The position numbers and the translations under genes were made by a program. This document shows, one piece after another, positions 16,401-24,635 of a stretch of 64,000 nt of DNA. A model generated the notes under the pieces. The model ran no database searches and was not told the origin of the DNA. It saw only the letters and a program-made list of their open reading frames with translations. The stretch's first letter is position 1; each line of letters begins with the position of its first letter. This DNA comes from Planctomycetota bacterium (GTDB taxonomy: Bacteria; Planctomycetota; UBA8742; UBA2392): NCBI GenBank assembly GCA_016712285.1, contig JADJRK010000001.1, positions 3,162,001 through 3,226,000 of the forward strand. The letters are read 5' to 3'.

Positions 16401-16612
16401 AGGATCTCGTGCTTGCGGGCGCTGTCGGGGGCGCGGTCAAACACCTTGCCCTCGGACTTGACCTGCAGCTCGATGGCGATGATTGCCGTGCCTTCGGTGC
16501 CGACGTCCACTTTCTGGGCCGACGCCAGCGCCGCAATGACCGACAGCACCGCAAGCGGTGCCGCCAGAAGCAGGGTCAGTTGCAACAGCCAACGGGACAA
16601 GCATTCCCCCAA
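13421..16612 (-). CDS. BamA/TamA-type outer-membrane protein assembly factor
   Basis: Predicted Omp85-family protein that inserts beta-barrels in the outer membrane. The 1063 residues begin with a signal peptide (about 1-31, ending LASA). Several POTRA-like modules follow to about residue 690 (for example VKLIFTQPLVKRVRFL, VFEVFEGELMRVGDIHFRG, TVNFRGNVETRDNVMRRLVSVYPGDVYD). The C-terminal 16-stranded barrel runs from about 700 on and ends in ISINLGFGF, the typical terminal aromatic. It is longer than E. coli BamA (810 aa), mostly in the POTRA part. The stop abuts the 164-bp palindrome. Absence of other bam genes nearby is normal. Confidence 0.88.
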   Translation of the reverse strand: MGECLSRWLLQLTLLLAAPLAVLSVIAALASAQKVDVGTEGTAIIAIELQVKSEGKVFDRAPDSARKHEILGVMRTRQGKAFRAEDLARDVKYLTETSHMFREVDVRAELVDQPNQSKGVRVKLIFTQPLVKRVRFLAPSGGKWSEEGMRELYRFLGKTDTAEGAEFSLERLDDDVRRLFETGSFLDVRAEHKYASDGIDVVFRVIQNDPLAIVTFSGIYQSGFTTDLERVIAGQEPIRETPGLQSDGGLVSPAYFPMGAFNGDVITDASAANILGAKQQIKLFYQARGFPFVEVTERVLSLPEKFDAKQLQIDYGRMREPMLETVSGLIDDAYGGSTVLVFEVFEGELMRVGDIHFRGIENIDSPGNDALSVDRLSGFFSLINQLWYSVFASTADRKGAVLGEVMRMKEGEPFVENDAIRDAESLQAYMQQRGWLDARVSFTSFQMNQVRSRVNLVYHIEPGSVYAVSDMRIEYATRAPRVPQGAQPREFDKPVVEFDDLLEAMRLEANGVALATAEQRYGREYLAPLNDPKQGRYFQAYDLLTALAWDEYALTGAPGDFTEGMAGRVRILLADKGYSNIEVEFVRVETETEFIQTPWDSPWPVRKVGMILRIQQGYQSIVGTVNFRGNVETRDNVMRRLVSVYPGDVYDRNRLRASTIRLQRTQWFEQAAPGQGVAARTTPRLVISEGEYIEYTDVDYDMVEGRTNRLNFAAGFNSATGFTASVDLTLLNFDISSLISWAWGEPNWSFSGAGQSLSFTAQPPLDRQQVYRISFNEPWLFGYPVSAGISGEYTSINYADYTRIRLGIDPFVGWRVFPDVLWSVGYSYSILELADVASNAPPELQADEGRDVLSTLWSEISWGTTDNPSFPTSGFNLSYRFSYTGGVLLGGTVDFWRMRANAEYFIPLAEIDPVRTLVLALSATAHWQDVHSDTKEIPFIERLLMGGNNLGGRGLLRGFEFSGVGPSRNGVALGGNFMVHGFAELRFPIFPGSLWLVGFVDFGELSPTLNTFDPTGWTVSGGIGLRLLLPILPVPFALDFGFPIINQPGNREQVISINLGFGF

Positions 16613-16710
16613 TGCAGGGGCGGGATTGTAGGGGGCAGGGGCCGGGGTGACCAGCCCATAAGCAATGTGACAAGCGCCGCTGGTTAGTGGGCGATAACCG
16701 ATGCCGGCGC

Positions 16711-16730
16711 GGGCGCGGCAAGCCGCGCCC
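16711..16730 (-). terminator. GC hairpin after the dehydrogenase gene
   Basis: GGGCGCGGC (16711-16719) and GCCGCGCCC (16722-16730) pair perfectly with a 2-nt loop immediately downstream of the leftward dehydrogenase stop codon. There is no U-run, so termination strength is uncertain. Confidence 0.4.
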
Positions 16731-17867
16731 CTACGCGAACTCCAGCACTACCTTGCCGGCTTCGCCTTTCAGCATGCGCTCGATGCCGCCACGGAACTCG
16801 GTGTAGGGCAGCACCTCGGTGATGATCTTTCGCAGCTTGGCCCGGGCCTCTGGCTGGCGCACCAGCTCGCGCACCTTGTACCAGGTGTCGTAGATGCGGC
16901 GGCCGATGATTCCCTGGATCGTGATGCCGTTCCAGATCACGTCCTTGCTGTAGTCATCAAACGTGTAGGCCGCATCCTTGGGCAGCCCGAACGCGATGAC
17001 CTTGCCGCCGCGCCGCACCGCCTTGACGCTGTTGGTGATCGCGTCGGGGTGGCCGGACATTTCCAGCACCACGTCGGGGCCATCGAGGCCCGCGGCTTCG
17101 CGAATCAGGCCCTGGATGCGGGCGCGCTCAGCGACGCGTTCTTCGGGGGTGCGTGCGATCCTGCCCATGATCACGTCGTGCACGCCGATTTCGCGGGCGA
17201 TGCGCGCGCGGGTTTCACTGATCTCGACGGCGATGACCTTTTCGGCCCCGTGCATCAGCGCGATCACGGCGCTGAACATGCCGATCGGCCCCAGGCCGAC
17301 AATCGCGACACGCTGCCCCTTGAGCGGAAAGTGCGCCGCGGCGTGCATGGCGTTGCCCAGCGGCTCTTGTATCGCGGCGATTTCGAAGGGCAGGTCGGCG
17401 TCGTTCTTCCACACACAGGATGCATCCAGCGCGATATAGCTGGCCCACGCGCCGTTGCGGTCAAAGCCGATGACCTTGTCGTTGACGCAAACGTGCTTCT
17501 CGCCGCGGGTGCACTGGTAGCATTTGCCGCACACCACGTGGCTTTCCGCGCTGACGAAGTCGCCCTTGGCCAGCTTGACGGCGGGGTCGTCCATGATGGT
17601 GCCGACGGCACTGCCGATCTCGACGACGTGGCCGCAGAACTCGTGGCCCGCGATCACGCCGTGCTTGAAGTTGTCGCTGGCGCGCAGCAGTTTTGGGCGG
17701 ATGGATTCGTCCCACTGGTAGAGGTGCAGGTCGCTGCCGCAGACGGCTGCGGCTCGAACCTTGATCAGCACTTCGTTGGGTTTGATGGAAGGAACATCGG
17801 CTTCACGAACCTCCATGGCGCCGGGCTTGGCCGCGACAACCTGGATGGAGGGCATGGTGGTAGTCAT
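16731..17867 (-). CDS. Zinc-dependent medium-chain dehydrogenase, L-threonine 3-dehydrogenase type
   Basis: NAD(P)-dependent MDR enzyme. The catalytic zinc region is VCGSDLHLYQWDE (near residues 38-50) and AGHEFCGHVVEIG, and the structural zinc cysteines lie in CGKCYQCTRGEKHVC. The Rossmann motif is VAIVGLGPIGMFSAV. The C-terminal WYKVRELV segment resembles threonine dehydrogenase, but at 378 residues it is longer than typical Tdh (about 340), so a polyol or other secondary alcohol substrate remains possible. I chose ATG 17867, which has an AAGGAA Shine-Dalgarno and gives MTTTMPSIQVVAAK, over longer upstream options. Confidence 0.82.
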   Translation of the reverse strand: MTTTMPSIQVVAAKPGAMEVREADVPSIKPNEVLIKVRAAAVCGSDLHLYQWDESIRPKLLRASDNFKHGVIAGHEFCGHVVEIGSAVGTIMDDPAVKLAKGDFVSAESHVVCGKCYQCTRGEKHVCVNDKVIGFDRNGAWASYIALDASCVWKNDADLPFEIAAIQEPLGNAMHAAAHFPLKGQRVAIVGLGPIGMFSAVIALMHGAEKVIAVEISETRARIAREIGVHDVIMGRIARTPEERVAERARIQGLIREAAGLDGPDVVLEMSGHPDAITNSVKAVRRGGKVIAFGLPKDAAYTFDDYSKDVIWNGITIQGIIGRRIYDTWYKVRELVRQPEARAKLRKIITEVLPYTEFRGGIERMLKGEAGKVVLEFA

Positions 17868-18012
17868 GGAAGTGATTCCTTGGCAGGCCCATGTTATAGC
17901 GGGCAAGCCCCTGTTTGAAAGGGGAGTTGGAGGCAGTGAGGGCCACGCAGCCGCAGTCGCCGGGTGAATTCGCGGCACGGCCCATTGCCAAGTTGGGCCA
18001 GAAGATCAACAG

Positions 18013-19386
18013 CTACGAACTGGGTGCGGGCTCTGGTGGCGCCACGGCCTTCCAGCGCGCGAGCAGCAGCAACAGGCCGCCGGCGATCAGCACCCCGCCG
18101 ATTGCGAACGGCCATTGCGGGCCGGCTGCGTCGTAGATCGCGCCCGCGCTTACCGGCCCGATGATTCTGCCCAGCGTCGCGGCACTTGCGGCCACGCCCA
18201 TCATCGCCCCCTGTTCGTCGGCGCGGGTGTGGCTGCTGATGATCGCCAGCACGCTGGGGTTGCACAGCGCATTGAAGGCGCCAACGCCAATCGCCAGCAT
18301 CACCAGCCACAGCATCGCGTTCAAACCCGGGTTCAGTTCAACCTGAAACCCGAACACGAACATCACCACCACCAAACCCGCCAACCCAACAGCCAGCACA
18401 ACCCGGCTGCCCAGTGCCCGTGTCAGTCGGCCGATCAAGCCGCCCTGCACGAACGCCAGGGTCAGCCCGACCGCCACGAAGACCCAGGCGTTGGCGCTGG
18501 CCTTGATGTGCAGGTGATCGACGTTGAACTGGCTGAACATCGCTTCAAGGTTCGCAAACCCCAGCGTGACCACGAAGTAGACCAGCAGCATCGGCCCAAT
18601 GCCCGGCCTGGCGAGTGACCGCACCAGCGCCCCCAGCTTGCTCGCCCGCGGCTTCAGCCCGGCCCGCAATTCCGGCGAAAGCGACTCGCGCATGATGGTC
18701 AACGTCAGCGTGAACGACACAGCGCTCAAGCCGGCGGCAAACAGGCTCGGCACCATCAACTGCATGCGGTGGAAGTCCAGCGTTGCCCGCGTGCCTTCAA
18801 CAATTAGACCGGCGCTGTCATGGTCGGGCGCTGCACCAAGCAAACCCAGCAGCGGTTCGCTCACAAGCAGCCCGCCAATCGCCGGCCCAAACACGAAGCC
18901 GATGCCGAACGCCATGCCGATCAGGCCCATGCCCTTGGCGCGCCGCTCGGGCGGAAATGTGTCGGCCATGTAGGCCTGCGCAGTGCTCAGGTTCGCGGCG
19001 CACACGCCCGCCAGCGCCCGCGAAATCAGCAGCCAGGTCAGGCTGGGCGCGAACGCGAACAGCACCCAGGTCAGTGAGAATCCGGCTGTGCTCATGGCCA
19101 GGATCGGCCGCCGACCGACACGGTCGGAAAGTCTGCCCCAGATCGGTGCGAACACAAACTGGCACAGGCTGTAGGAAGTGAGGATCAGCCCGACCAGCAC
19201 CCCGCCGCGTGTCTCAAGTCCGACTGCGCCCGCCAGCGTGGTCGCCCACGGGGGTATGTCGAAGATGGCGACGTAGTAGGCAAGGCTGGGCAGCACGATG
19301 CCGAAGCCGAGCAGATCAATGAAGATGATCAGCCACACGACAAAGACACCACGGCGCTGCTCAGGTGTAAGGGATGGTCCAGCCAT
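18013..19386 (-). CDS. MFS transporter, TetA/multidrug type
   Basis: A 457-residue integral membrane protein of the major facilitator superfamily with about 12 spans. The first helix DLLGFGIVLPSLAYYV is typical of TetA-like drug:proton antiporters. RLSDRVGRRPIL is the loop 2-3 motif A, and ARAL-type and ANLSTAQAYMADTFPPERRAKGMGLIG motifs mark the central helices. Start ATG 19386 lacks a clear Shine-Dalgarno; a longer frame would need a non-standard start. The substrate cannot be told, and resistance is only one possibility. Confidence 0.85.
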   Translation of the reverse strand: MAGPSLTPEQRRGVFVVWLIIFIDLLGFGIVLPSLAYYVAIFDIPPWATTLAGAVGLETRGGVLVGLILTSYSLCQFVFAPIWGRLSDRVGRRPILAMSTAGFSLTWVLFAFAPSLTWLLISRALAGVCAANLSTAQAYMADTFPPERRAKGMGLIGMAFGIGFVFGPAIGGLLVSEPLLGLLGAAPDHDSAGLIVEGTRATLDFHRMQLMVPSLFAAGLSAVSFTLTLTIMRESLSPELRAGLKPRASKLGALVRSLARPGIGPMLLVYFVVTLGFANLEAMFSQFNVDHLHIKASANAWVFVAVGLTLAFVQGGLIGRLTRALGSRVVLAVGLAGLVVVMFVFGFQVELNPGLNAMLWLVMLAIGVGAFNALCNPSVLAIISSHTRADEQGAMMGVAASAATLGRIIGPVSAGAIYDAAGPQWPFAIGGVLIAGGLLLLLARWKAVAPPEPAPSS

Positions 19387-19524
19387 CGCCCGATGTAAGC
19401 ACCTAAACGCCAGCTTAGGAATCACTTAGAGCGTGCTTGACGATGAACCCGTATGTTTGTGCAGGGTCTGGAAACGACGTTGTAGTGTAGGCATTATGTG
19501 CGGTCAATTTTTCAGGAGAGTGCG

Positions 19525-20460
19525 ATGGGGGCGAAGCAAAAGAAGAAGATGGGCCTGGTCATGAAGCTGCTGCTGCTGACCTTCGGCGGTGGAATGCTTC
19601 TGGCGGTGGGCGGCTACGGGTTCGTTGAGGTCAAGTACAGCAGCAAGATCGATGAAACGTTCGAGCAGCCGGTCACCGCGCTCGAGATTCCTGAGGGCAG
19701 CAGCAGCGCCATTGAGCGCGGCAACTACCTCGTGAACAACATGATGGGTTGCAGCCACAGCGACTGCCACCGCGCGGACCTTGGCGGCGGCGTGTTGATG
19801 GACGAGCCGCCGATGGGCATGGTGTACGCGCCGAACCTGACCGCGGGCGCGGGCAGCGTGACGAAAGAATACACCGGCGAAGACTGGGCGCGCATCCTGC
19901 GCCACGGCATCAAGAAGAACAAGCAGCGCGCGGTGATCATGCCGTCGGAAGACTACACCAGCTTTTCGGACGGCGACCTTGCAGCCGCCGTGGCGTACAT
20001 CAAGAGCATGCCCGCCATCGACCGTGAGACGCGCGCGCACGACCCCGGCTTCTTGCTGCGGGCGCTGATTGCCACCGGCGAGATCCCGTTCGCGCACGAC
20101 AAGATTGACCACAACGCCGAGCGCCCGAACGCCGAGCCCGGCCCGACCGCCGAGTGGGGCAAGGTAGTTGCGGGCACGTGCAGCGGCTGTCACGGGCAGG
20201 GCTTTTCGGGCGGCAAGATCCCGGGCGGCGACCCGAGCTGGCCCGAGGCGCGGAACATTTCGCCCGACGAAGCCACCGGCATCGGCAGCTGGACGTTCGA
20301 ACAGTTTGAGCAGGCGCTGCGCCACGGCAAGCGCCCCGACGGCACCGAGCTGAACAAAGCCATGCCCTGGCAGATGTACGCGGGCATGACCGACGATGAC
20401 GTCAAGGCGATCTGGGAGTACCTGAGAACCGTACCCGCCAAGCCCGCCGGCGGCCGCTAG
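19525..20460 (+). CDS. Membrane-anchored diheme c-type cytochrome with one CX4CH site
   Basis: Electron carrier anchored by an N-terminal span (about 10-32) with the heme domains outside. The first heme motif is C76-SHSD-C81-H82, a CX4CH spacing instead of CX2CH. The second is canonical, C219-SG-C222-H223. Met139 (VIMPSEDY) and Met280 (KAMPWQM) are the likely distal ligands. A strong AGGAGA Shine-Dalgarno fixes the start at 19525 (311 residues). The first domain resembles cytochrome subunits of alcohol or aldehyde dehydrogenases; no such dehydrogenase is adjacent. A hairpin terminator follows. Confidence 0.83.
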   Translation: MGAKQKKKMGLVMKLLLLTFGGGMLLAVGGYGFVEVKYSSKIDETFEQPVTALEIPEGSSSAIERGNYLVNNMMGCSHSDCHRADLGGGVLMDEPPMGMVYAPNLTAGAGSVTKEYTGEDWARILRHGIKKNKQRAVIMPSEDYTSFSDGDLAAAVAYIKSMPAIDRETRAHDPGFLLRALIATGEIPFAHDKIDHNAERPNAEPGPTAEWGKVVAGTCSGCHGQGFSGGKIPGGDPSWPEARNISPDEATGIGSWTFEQFEQALRHGKRPDGTELNKAMPWQMYAGMTDDDVKAIWEYLRTVPAKPAGGR

Positions 20461-20474
20461 TTCAACGCGAGCAA

Positions 20475-20501
20475 GGGCCGGGCTCAATTCGAGCCCGGCC
20501 C
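20475..20501 (+). terminator. Rho-independent-like terminator after the cytochrome gene
   Basis: GGGCCGGGCTC (20475-20485) and GAGCCCGGCCC (20491-20501) form a perfect 11-bp stem with AATTC loop, followed by TGTTTCATTT. It serves the rightward cytochrome gene and may also act leftward on the CMD gene side. Confidence 0.75.
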
Positions 20502-20531
20502 TGTTTCATTTGATAAGAACGTCGCCTTCGA

Positions 20532-21287
20532 CTACCCAAGGCCGCGCCACTCGCGGTCTTCCAGGAACTCTTCTTCGCTGATGATCTGCTTGCCCAGCAC
20601 GTCTTCGAAGACTTTCTTGGCGCCTCGCGTCTCTGTGCCCTCGGTGAACAGCCGTGAGCACACGTCCAGCAGCTTCCACAACTGGTCCGCGCTGCTGCCC
20701 GTGTTCAGTGCGCCCTGCACGTGGCCCTTGAGCTGCGGCGTCACATCCAGCGGGATCAGCGCGCCGACAATGCACAGGCTGCGCACGCGGGGCTCAAGCA
20801 CGCTGCGGCCCAGCACGCGTCCGTAGCCCTCTACGATGGCCCAGTCGCCCAGGTCGGGGCTGTTGCCGCGCGCGTAGCGATCGATCTGGTCGGCTTTGTC
20901 CTGGTACACCTGGTCGAAAAGTTCGCGGCCGCGCTTGCGAAACAGCGCCATGTCGTCGCCCTCGAGCGGGTGTTCGCGCAGCTTGATTTCGCCGGTCAGC
21001 GGGTTGCCGGCTTTCTTGCACGCATCCTTGAAAGCCGCCAGCGCGTTCAACGTGCGCGGGTAACCCGCGAACAGGTGCGTCTGCAGGATGGCTTCGCGCA
21101 GCTTTTCGGGGTCAGGGCGCGGCTCAAGCTTGAACAGCGCGTCGAAAAGGCGCCGGCAATGCTCGCCGTGGCCGTCGGCGGTGATGGCTGCGCACATGGC
21201 CAGCGCGGCGTCGTCGCGGGAAAGCGGGTCAATGCCGGTCAGCAGAAAGCTGATCGTGGCGGGCTCAACTCGTTTGGCGATAGGCAT
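20532..21287 (-). CDS. Carboxymuconolactone decarboxylase (CMD/AhpD-like) family protein
   Basis: The 251-residue protein has two helical CMD-like repeats: FAGYPRTLNALAAFKDACKKAG near 75-95 and RSLCIVGALIPLDVTPQLKGHVQGALNTG near 183-211. CMD proteins are gamma-carboxymuconolactone decarboxylases or, when they carry CxxC, AhpD-type peroxidase reductants. I see no CxxC here, so a redox role is unlikely. Residues 95-150 are an insertion with HPLEGDD and a helical RYARG segment. Start ATG 21287 follows from the conserved part; an upstream frame extension of 21 codons is not needed. Confidence 0.72.
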   Translation of the reverse strand: MPIAKRVEPATISFLLTGIDPLSRDDAALAMCAAITADGHGEHCRRLFDALFKLEPRPDPEKLREAILQTHLFAGYPRTLNALAAFKDACKKAGNPLTGEIKLREHPLEGDDMALFRKRGRELFDQVYQDKADQIDRYARGNSPDLGDWAIVEGYGRVLGRSVLEPRVRSLCIVGALIPLDVTPQLKGHVQGALNTGSSADQLWKLLDVCSRLFTEGTETRGAKKVFEDVLGKQIISEEEFLEDREWRGLG

Positions 21288-21307
21288 GGGGGAAGGATAG
21301 CACAGGG

Positions 21308-21404
21308 AGCCCCGACCGTCAGGTCGGGGCTGCGTATCAAGCATTGACACGTCAATGATGTTGCGCCCCGGCCTTGTCTGTGGCCCCGGCCTTCCGGCCG
21401 GGGC
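21308..21404. repeat. Two GC hairpins between the CMD and pirin genes
   Basis: AGCCCCGACC/GGTCGGGGCT (21308-21317, 21322-21331, loop GTCA) and GCCCCGGCC/GGCCGGGGC (21383-21391, 21396-21404, loop TTCC, then TTTCGTT). The second resembles the hairpins at 26827 and 45701/46346 in loop and tail. Between them lies the 12-bp palindrome TTGACACGTCAA at 21344-21355. Confidence 0.65.
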
Positions 21405-21410
21405 TTTCGT

Positions 21411-22283
21411 TCACTCATCCAGGTGGCCGAACTTGCCGGCGCGGAAGTCGTGGATCGCCTGCTCAATCTCGGCGGGGGTGTTCATCACGAAGGGCCCGTA
21501 GTTGGCCACCGGCTCGTCAATCGGCTCGCCGCTCAGCAGCAGCAGTTGCGCGTCGCTTGTCGCCTTGACATTGATGCCCTCGCCCTGGCGCTTGAACAGC
21601 ACAAAGTCGTTCTCTTTGGTTTCGCGGCCGTTGATGCTGACCTTGCCCGCCATCACCAGCAGCGCGGCGTTCCAGGCTTCGGGCGTCGGCAGTTCAGCGC
21701 TTCCGCCGGCCTGCAAGCGAATCTCAAACATGTTGATCGGGCTGAACGTGCGCGCAGGCCCCTTCACGCCGCGATACTCGCCGGCAATCACGGTTACGCG
21801 CCCCTTGGGCAACTCCACTACGCCCATCGTGTCAGCCGTGATGGCCTGGTATGCGGGCTCGGTCATCTTGTGCGCGGCCGGCAGGTTGACCCAGATCTGC
21901 GCCATCTGAAAGTTGCCGCCCTTGCGCGCGAACGCGGCATCGTGGTACTCGCGGTGCAGAATGCCGCTGCCGGCGGTCATCCACTGCACGTCGCCGGGAT
22001 GAATCACGCCGCTGTTGCCCATGCTGTCGTGGTGGGCCACCGCGCCCTGAAACGCGATGGTGACCGTCTCAAAGCCGCGATGCGGGTGCGGGCCCACGCC
22101 GCGCCGCTCATTGTCGGTGGGTTCAAACTCAAACGGCTGGGCGTAATCCAGCAGCAGAAACGGGCTCAGGCGGCGCATGCCGCCGGGAATCGCAGAGAAA
22201 TAGCCGCGCACAGGAAACCCGTCGCCGACCCAGTGTGGCGCGGGCGGGCCATAGACGGCTTCGATCACTTTCTCGGTTGCCAT
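21411..22283 (-). CDS. Pirin family protein
   Basis: Bicupin of the pirin family, often a quercetin dioxygenase-like or redox-regulated protein. The 290 residues carry the metal-site signature HPHRGFETVTIAFQG (near 56-70) and VQWMTAGSGILHREYH (near 97-112). The C-terminal cupin is at about 185-270. An AGGAG Shine-Dalgarno precedes ATG 22283; the frame stays open upstream but that part is antisense to cinA. Metal-ligand His residues are present. Confidence 0.9.
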   Translation of the reverse strand: MATEKVIEAVYGPPAPHWVGDGFPVRGYFSAIPGGMRRLSPFLLLDYAQPFEFEPTDNERRGVGPHPHRGFETVTIAFQGAVAHHDSMGNSGVIHPGDVQWMTAGSGILHREYHDAAFARKGGNFQMAQIWVNLPAAHKMTEPAYQAITADTMGVVELPKGRVTVIAGEYRGVKGPARTFSPINMFEIRLQAGGSAELPTPEAWNAALLVMAGKVSINGRETKENDFVLFKRQGEGINVKATSDAQLLLLSGEPIDEPVANYGPFVMNTPAEIEQAIHDFRAGKFGHLDE

Positions 22284-22339
22284 GGCTGTCTCCTTTAGGG
22301 GATTAACAACCGTTCGATATCGAATAATCCCGCCGGCGC

Positions 22340-23623
22340 CTATGGGGGCGACACCCAGTGCGAGATGGCCTCGGGCAGCTTGCCGTTCAGGGCCGCCAGC
22401 CGCAGCGTGTTCAGCGCGGTTCGGGCTGTGCGCGACTTCACCAGCTCGCGGTCGCCGGGCACGCGCAGGTGCCACGTGCGTACGTCGCTGCCCATTGCGG
22501 CGGCCAGCCACACTGTGCCCACGGGCTTGTCGGGCGTTCCGCCGGTCGGGCCGGCGATACCGGTGACCGCCACAGCCAGGTCCGCGCCGTTGGTCTTGAG
22601 CATGCCCCGCGCCATCTCGGTTGCCGTCTGCTCGCTGACGGCGCCGTGTTCTTTCAACGTCTTCTTGAACACTCCCAGCCGCGCGTGCTTGGCCTCGTTG
22701 CTGTAGGTCACGGCGCTTTCCAGCAGCACGTCGCTGCTGCCGGCCACGTTCGTCAACAGGTGCGCGATCAAGCCGCCGGTGCAGCTTTCGGCGCACGCCA
22801 CGTGCAGGCCGGCTTGGCGCAGCGCATCCACAGTGGCTTGCTCGAGGCTGACGTCGCCTTCTGCAAACACCAGATCACCCAGCCGGCTTCGCGCGTCGGT
22901 CAGCAGCGGGCGCAGTTTCCTCTCGACTTCGTCGTCGGTTTCGGCTTGCACGCGCCAGCGCAGGCGAATCACGGCGTCGTCCACGAGGATCGCGCCTTCG
23001 GCTTGCGGGCTCTCCAGCAGGTCGCGCACGCGGTTGTTCAGGTCGCTCTCGGGCAAGCCGAAGACGCGCAACTCGCGCGAGTGGTAGCGGTTGGGCAGGC
23101 CAAACTCCTCGATCACGGCTTTGCGCAGCTCTTCGTTCCAGACGCCCATCATTTCGCGCGGCACGCCCGGGACAGCCGCAATACCGCCCGCGCCATGCCT
23201 TGCCAGGAAGCAGCTGGCGGTGCCGAATGCGTTGGGCACCAGCCGCGCACCCTCGGGGCGCATGCACTGCCGCTCGCTGCCTTCCGGGAACTTGCGGGCC
23301 ATGGCGGCATAGCGCTCTTGCAGGCGGGCCAGGTCATCGAGGTCAAGCTTCAAGTCCACGCCCAGGGCCGCGGCGGCGGCTTCGCGCGTGCGGTCATCCA
23401 CGGTGGGGCCGATGCCGCCGGTGGTGACAATCAGCAAGCCCTCATCCAGCGCAGTTTTGAGGCGACGCGTCAGGTCGGGCAGCCGGTCGGTCACTGCCAT
23501 ATGGAATTGCACGTCAAAGCCCAGCTCAGCCAGCGACTGGGACAGCCAGGCGCTGTTGGAATCGACGATAAACCCGTGCACAACCTCGTTGCCCACGGCA
23601 ATCACGGCGGCTTTGCGGTCCAT
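22340..23623 (-). CDS. cinA: CinA family protein (MoCF domain plus nicotinamide-nucleotide amidase)
   Basis: The 427-residue protein joins an N-terminal MoaB/MogA-like domain (TTGGIGPTVDDRTREAAA near 69-86) to a C-terminal PncC-type amidase (ESCTGGLIAHLLTNVAG..ESAVTYSNEAKHARLGV, near 285-325; VTGIAGPTGGTPDKPVGTV near 355-373). In CinA these split ADP-ribose and deamidate nicotinamide mononucleotide, feeding pyridine nucleotide salvage. The length is normal. Start ATG 23623 gives MDRKAAVIAVGNEV, the family N-terminus. Confidence 0.92.
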   Translation of the reverse strand: MDRKAAVIAVGNEVVHGFIVDSNSAWLSQSLAELGFDVQFHMAVTDRLPDLTRRLKTALDEGLLIVTTGGIGPTVDDRTREAAAAALGVDLKLDLDDLARLQERYAAMARKFPEGSERQCMRPEGARLVPNAFGTASCFLARHGAGGIAAVPGVPREMMGVWNEELRKAVIEEFGLPNRYHSRELRVFGLPESDLNNRVRDLLESPQAEGAILVDDAVIRLRWRVQAETDDEVERKLRPLLTDARSRLGDLVFAEGDVSLEQATVDALRQAGLHVACAESCTGGLIAHLLTNVAGSSDVLLESAVTYSNEAKHARLGVFKKTLKEHGAVSEQTATEMARGMLKTNGADLAVAVTGIAGPTGGTPDKPVGTVWLAAAMGSDVRTWHLRVPGDRELVKSRTARTALNTLRLAALNGKLPEAISHWVSPP

Positions 23624-23714
23624 GGGACCAGTCTTGCTTGTGCAGCCATGGGCGCAAGGCATGCGCGGCGCCTGTGTCCTGTTGATTGCGGCGGTTTGAC
23701 GCTAGACTCTCGCG

Positions 23715-24506
23715 ATGGCCGAGTTTGACGGCATCCTGTTTTCTGACCTGCACCTGTCCGCCGACAAGCCGCGATTGAACGAGCTGTTCGACGCGTTCGT
23801 GGACCGTGTCGAGGGCACGCCCGAAGTCGCGTGCCTGGGCGACCTGATGGAGTACTGGACCGGCAGCAAGCACCTGCAGTGCGAGCACGGCCAGTACATC
23901 TTTCGCCAGATGTCGCGGCTGGCCAAGGGCGCGCGGCGCGCAATCTGGGTCAACGGCAACCGTGACCACATGTTCCAGGGCACCGCCCGCAAAGCCGGCT
24001 ACGACACGTACCGCAACCGCTATTTCGGAGAGTTCTGCGGCGTCCAGGCCGACCTTGAGCACGGCGACCTGTTCTGCACGCGGGACCGCAAGTACCAGCG
24101 TTATCGCTTGTGGTTTCGAAATGTTCCGTGGGGCCTGATGGGCGTGTTTGTGCCTGCGGCCAGCGGGCACAAGTTCTGCCAATACCTGCGCAGCAAGAGC
24201 ATGGGCGAGTTCGCACGGCGCGACCCCGAGTATTACGGCATCCAGCGCAGCCCCGTCGAACGCCTTGTTTTCCGCGGTGCCAAGGTCATCGTGTGCGGCC
24301 ACGTGCACACACCGTTTTCGCGCAATTACCAGGGCGCGAAGGATATCGGGCGGCTGCACGTGATGAGCGACTGGCGCGAGAACGGCGCAGTGGTGTGCAC
24401 GGTCAAGAATGGCGAGTACAAGCTGATGCGCTTTGACGGCGAGAACTTCACCGAGTTCGCGGCGCCAGAAAGCCAGGGCGTGTACGAGTTCGAGATGGCG
24501 AAGTAA
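23715..24506 (+). CDS. LpxH-like UDP-2,3-diacylglucosamine hydrolase/metallophosphoesterase
   Basis: Calcineurin-type metallophosphoesterase with all five motifs: D11-L-H13, GD43, GNRDH (81-85), H116-GD and GH196-V-H198. In LpxH-like proteins they bind two Mn ions and cleave UDP-2,3-diacylglucosamine in lipid A synthesis. Residues 120-180 are an insertion lid rich in aromatic and basic residues, as in LpxH2. The heptose genes hldE and gmhA follow 130 bp downstream, which supports a lipopolysaccharide role, although substrate specificity is inferred. The length (263 aa) fits. Confidence 0.82.
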   Translation: MAEFDGILFSDLHLSADKPRLNELFDAFVDRVEGTPEVACLGDLMEYWTGSKHLQCEHGQYIFRQMSRLAKGARRAIWVNGNRDHMFQGTARKAGYDTYRNRYFGEFCGVQADLEHGDLFCTRDRKYQRYRLWFRNVPWGLMGVFVPAASGHKFCQYLRSKSMGEFARRDPEYYGIQRSPVERLVFRGAKVIVCGHVHTPFSRNYQGAKDIGRLHVMSDWRENGAVVCTVKNGEYKLMRFDGENFTEFAAPESQGVYEFEMAK

Positions 24507-24635
24507 GGCAGGAGGTAGGACGCAGGAGGCAGGAGTTGGGAGGCAGCTGGAGTTCACGTATAGACTGAAGGCCCTCGGCACCAAACCCCAAACCCAGAAC
24601 CCGGAACCCAGAACCGCAGTTCCCAACACTTCGGC
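24507..24635. other. Low-complexity spacer before hldE
   Basis: A purine-rich run of GGCAGGAGG-type units (24509-24550) is followed by repeated AACCC(A/C)GAACCC units (24582-24617). A related C-rich/A-rich run occurs at 40046-40090. No gene is seen. Confidence 0.5.

Noticed and set aside
15545..16687. Long plus-strand frame antisense to the BamA-like gene
   Set aside because: It is a mirror of the strongly recognisable POTRA/barrel gene, caused by high GC; the translation is rich in His/Arg/Ala and featureless.
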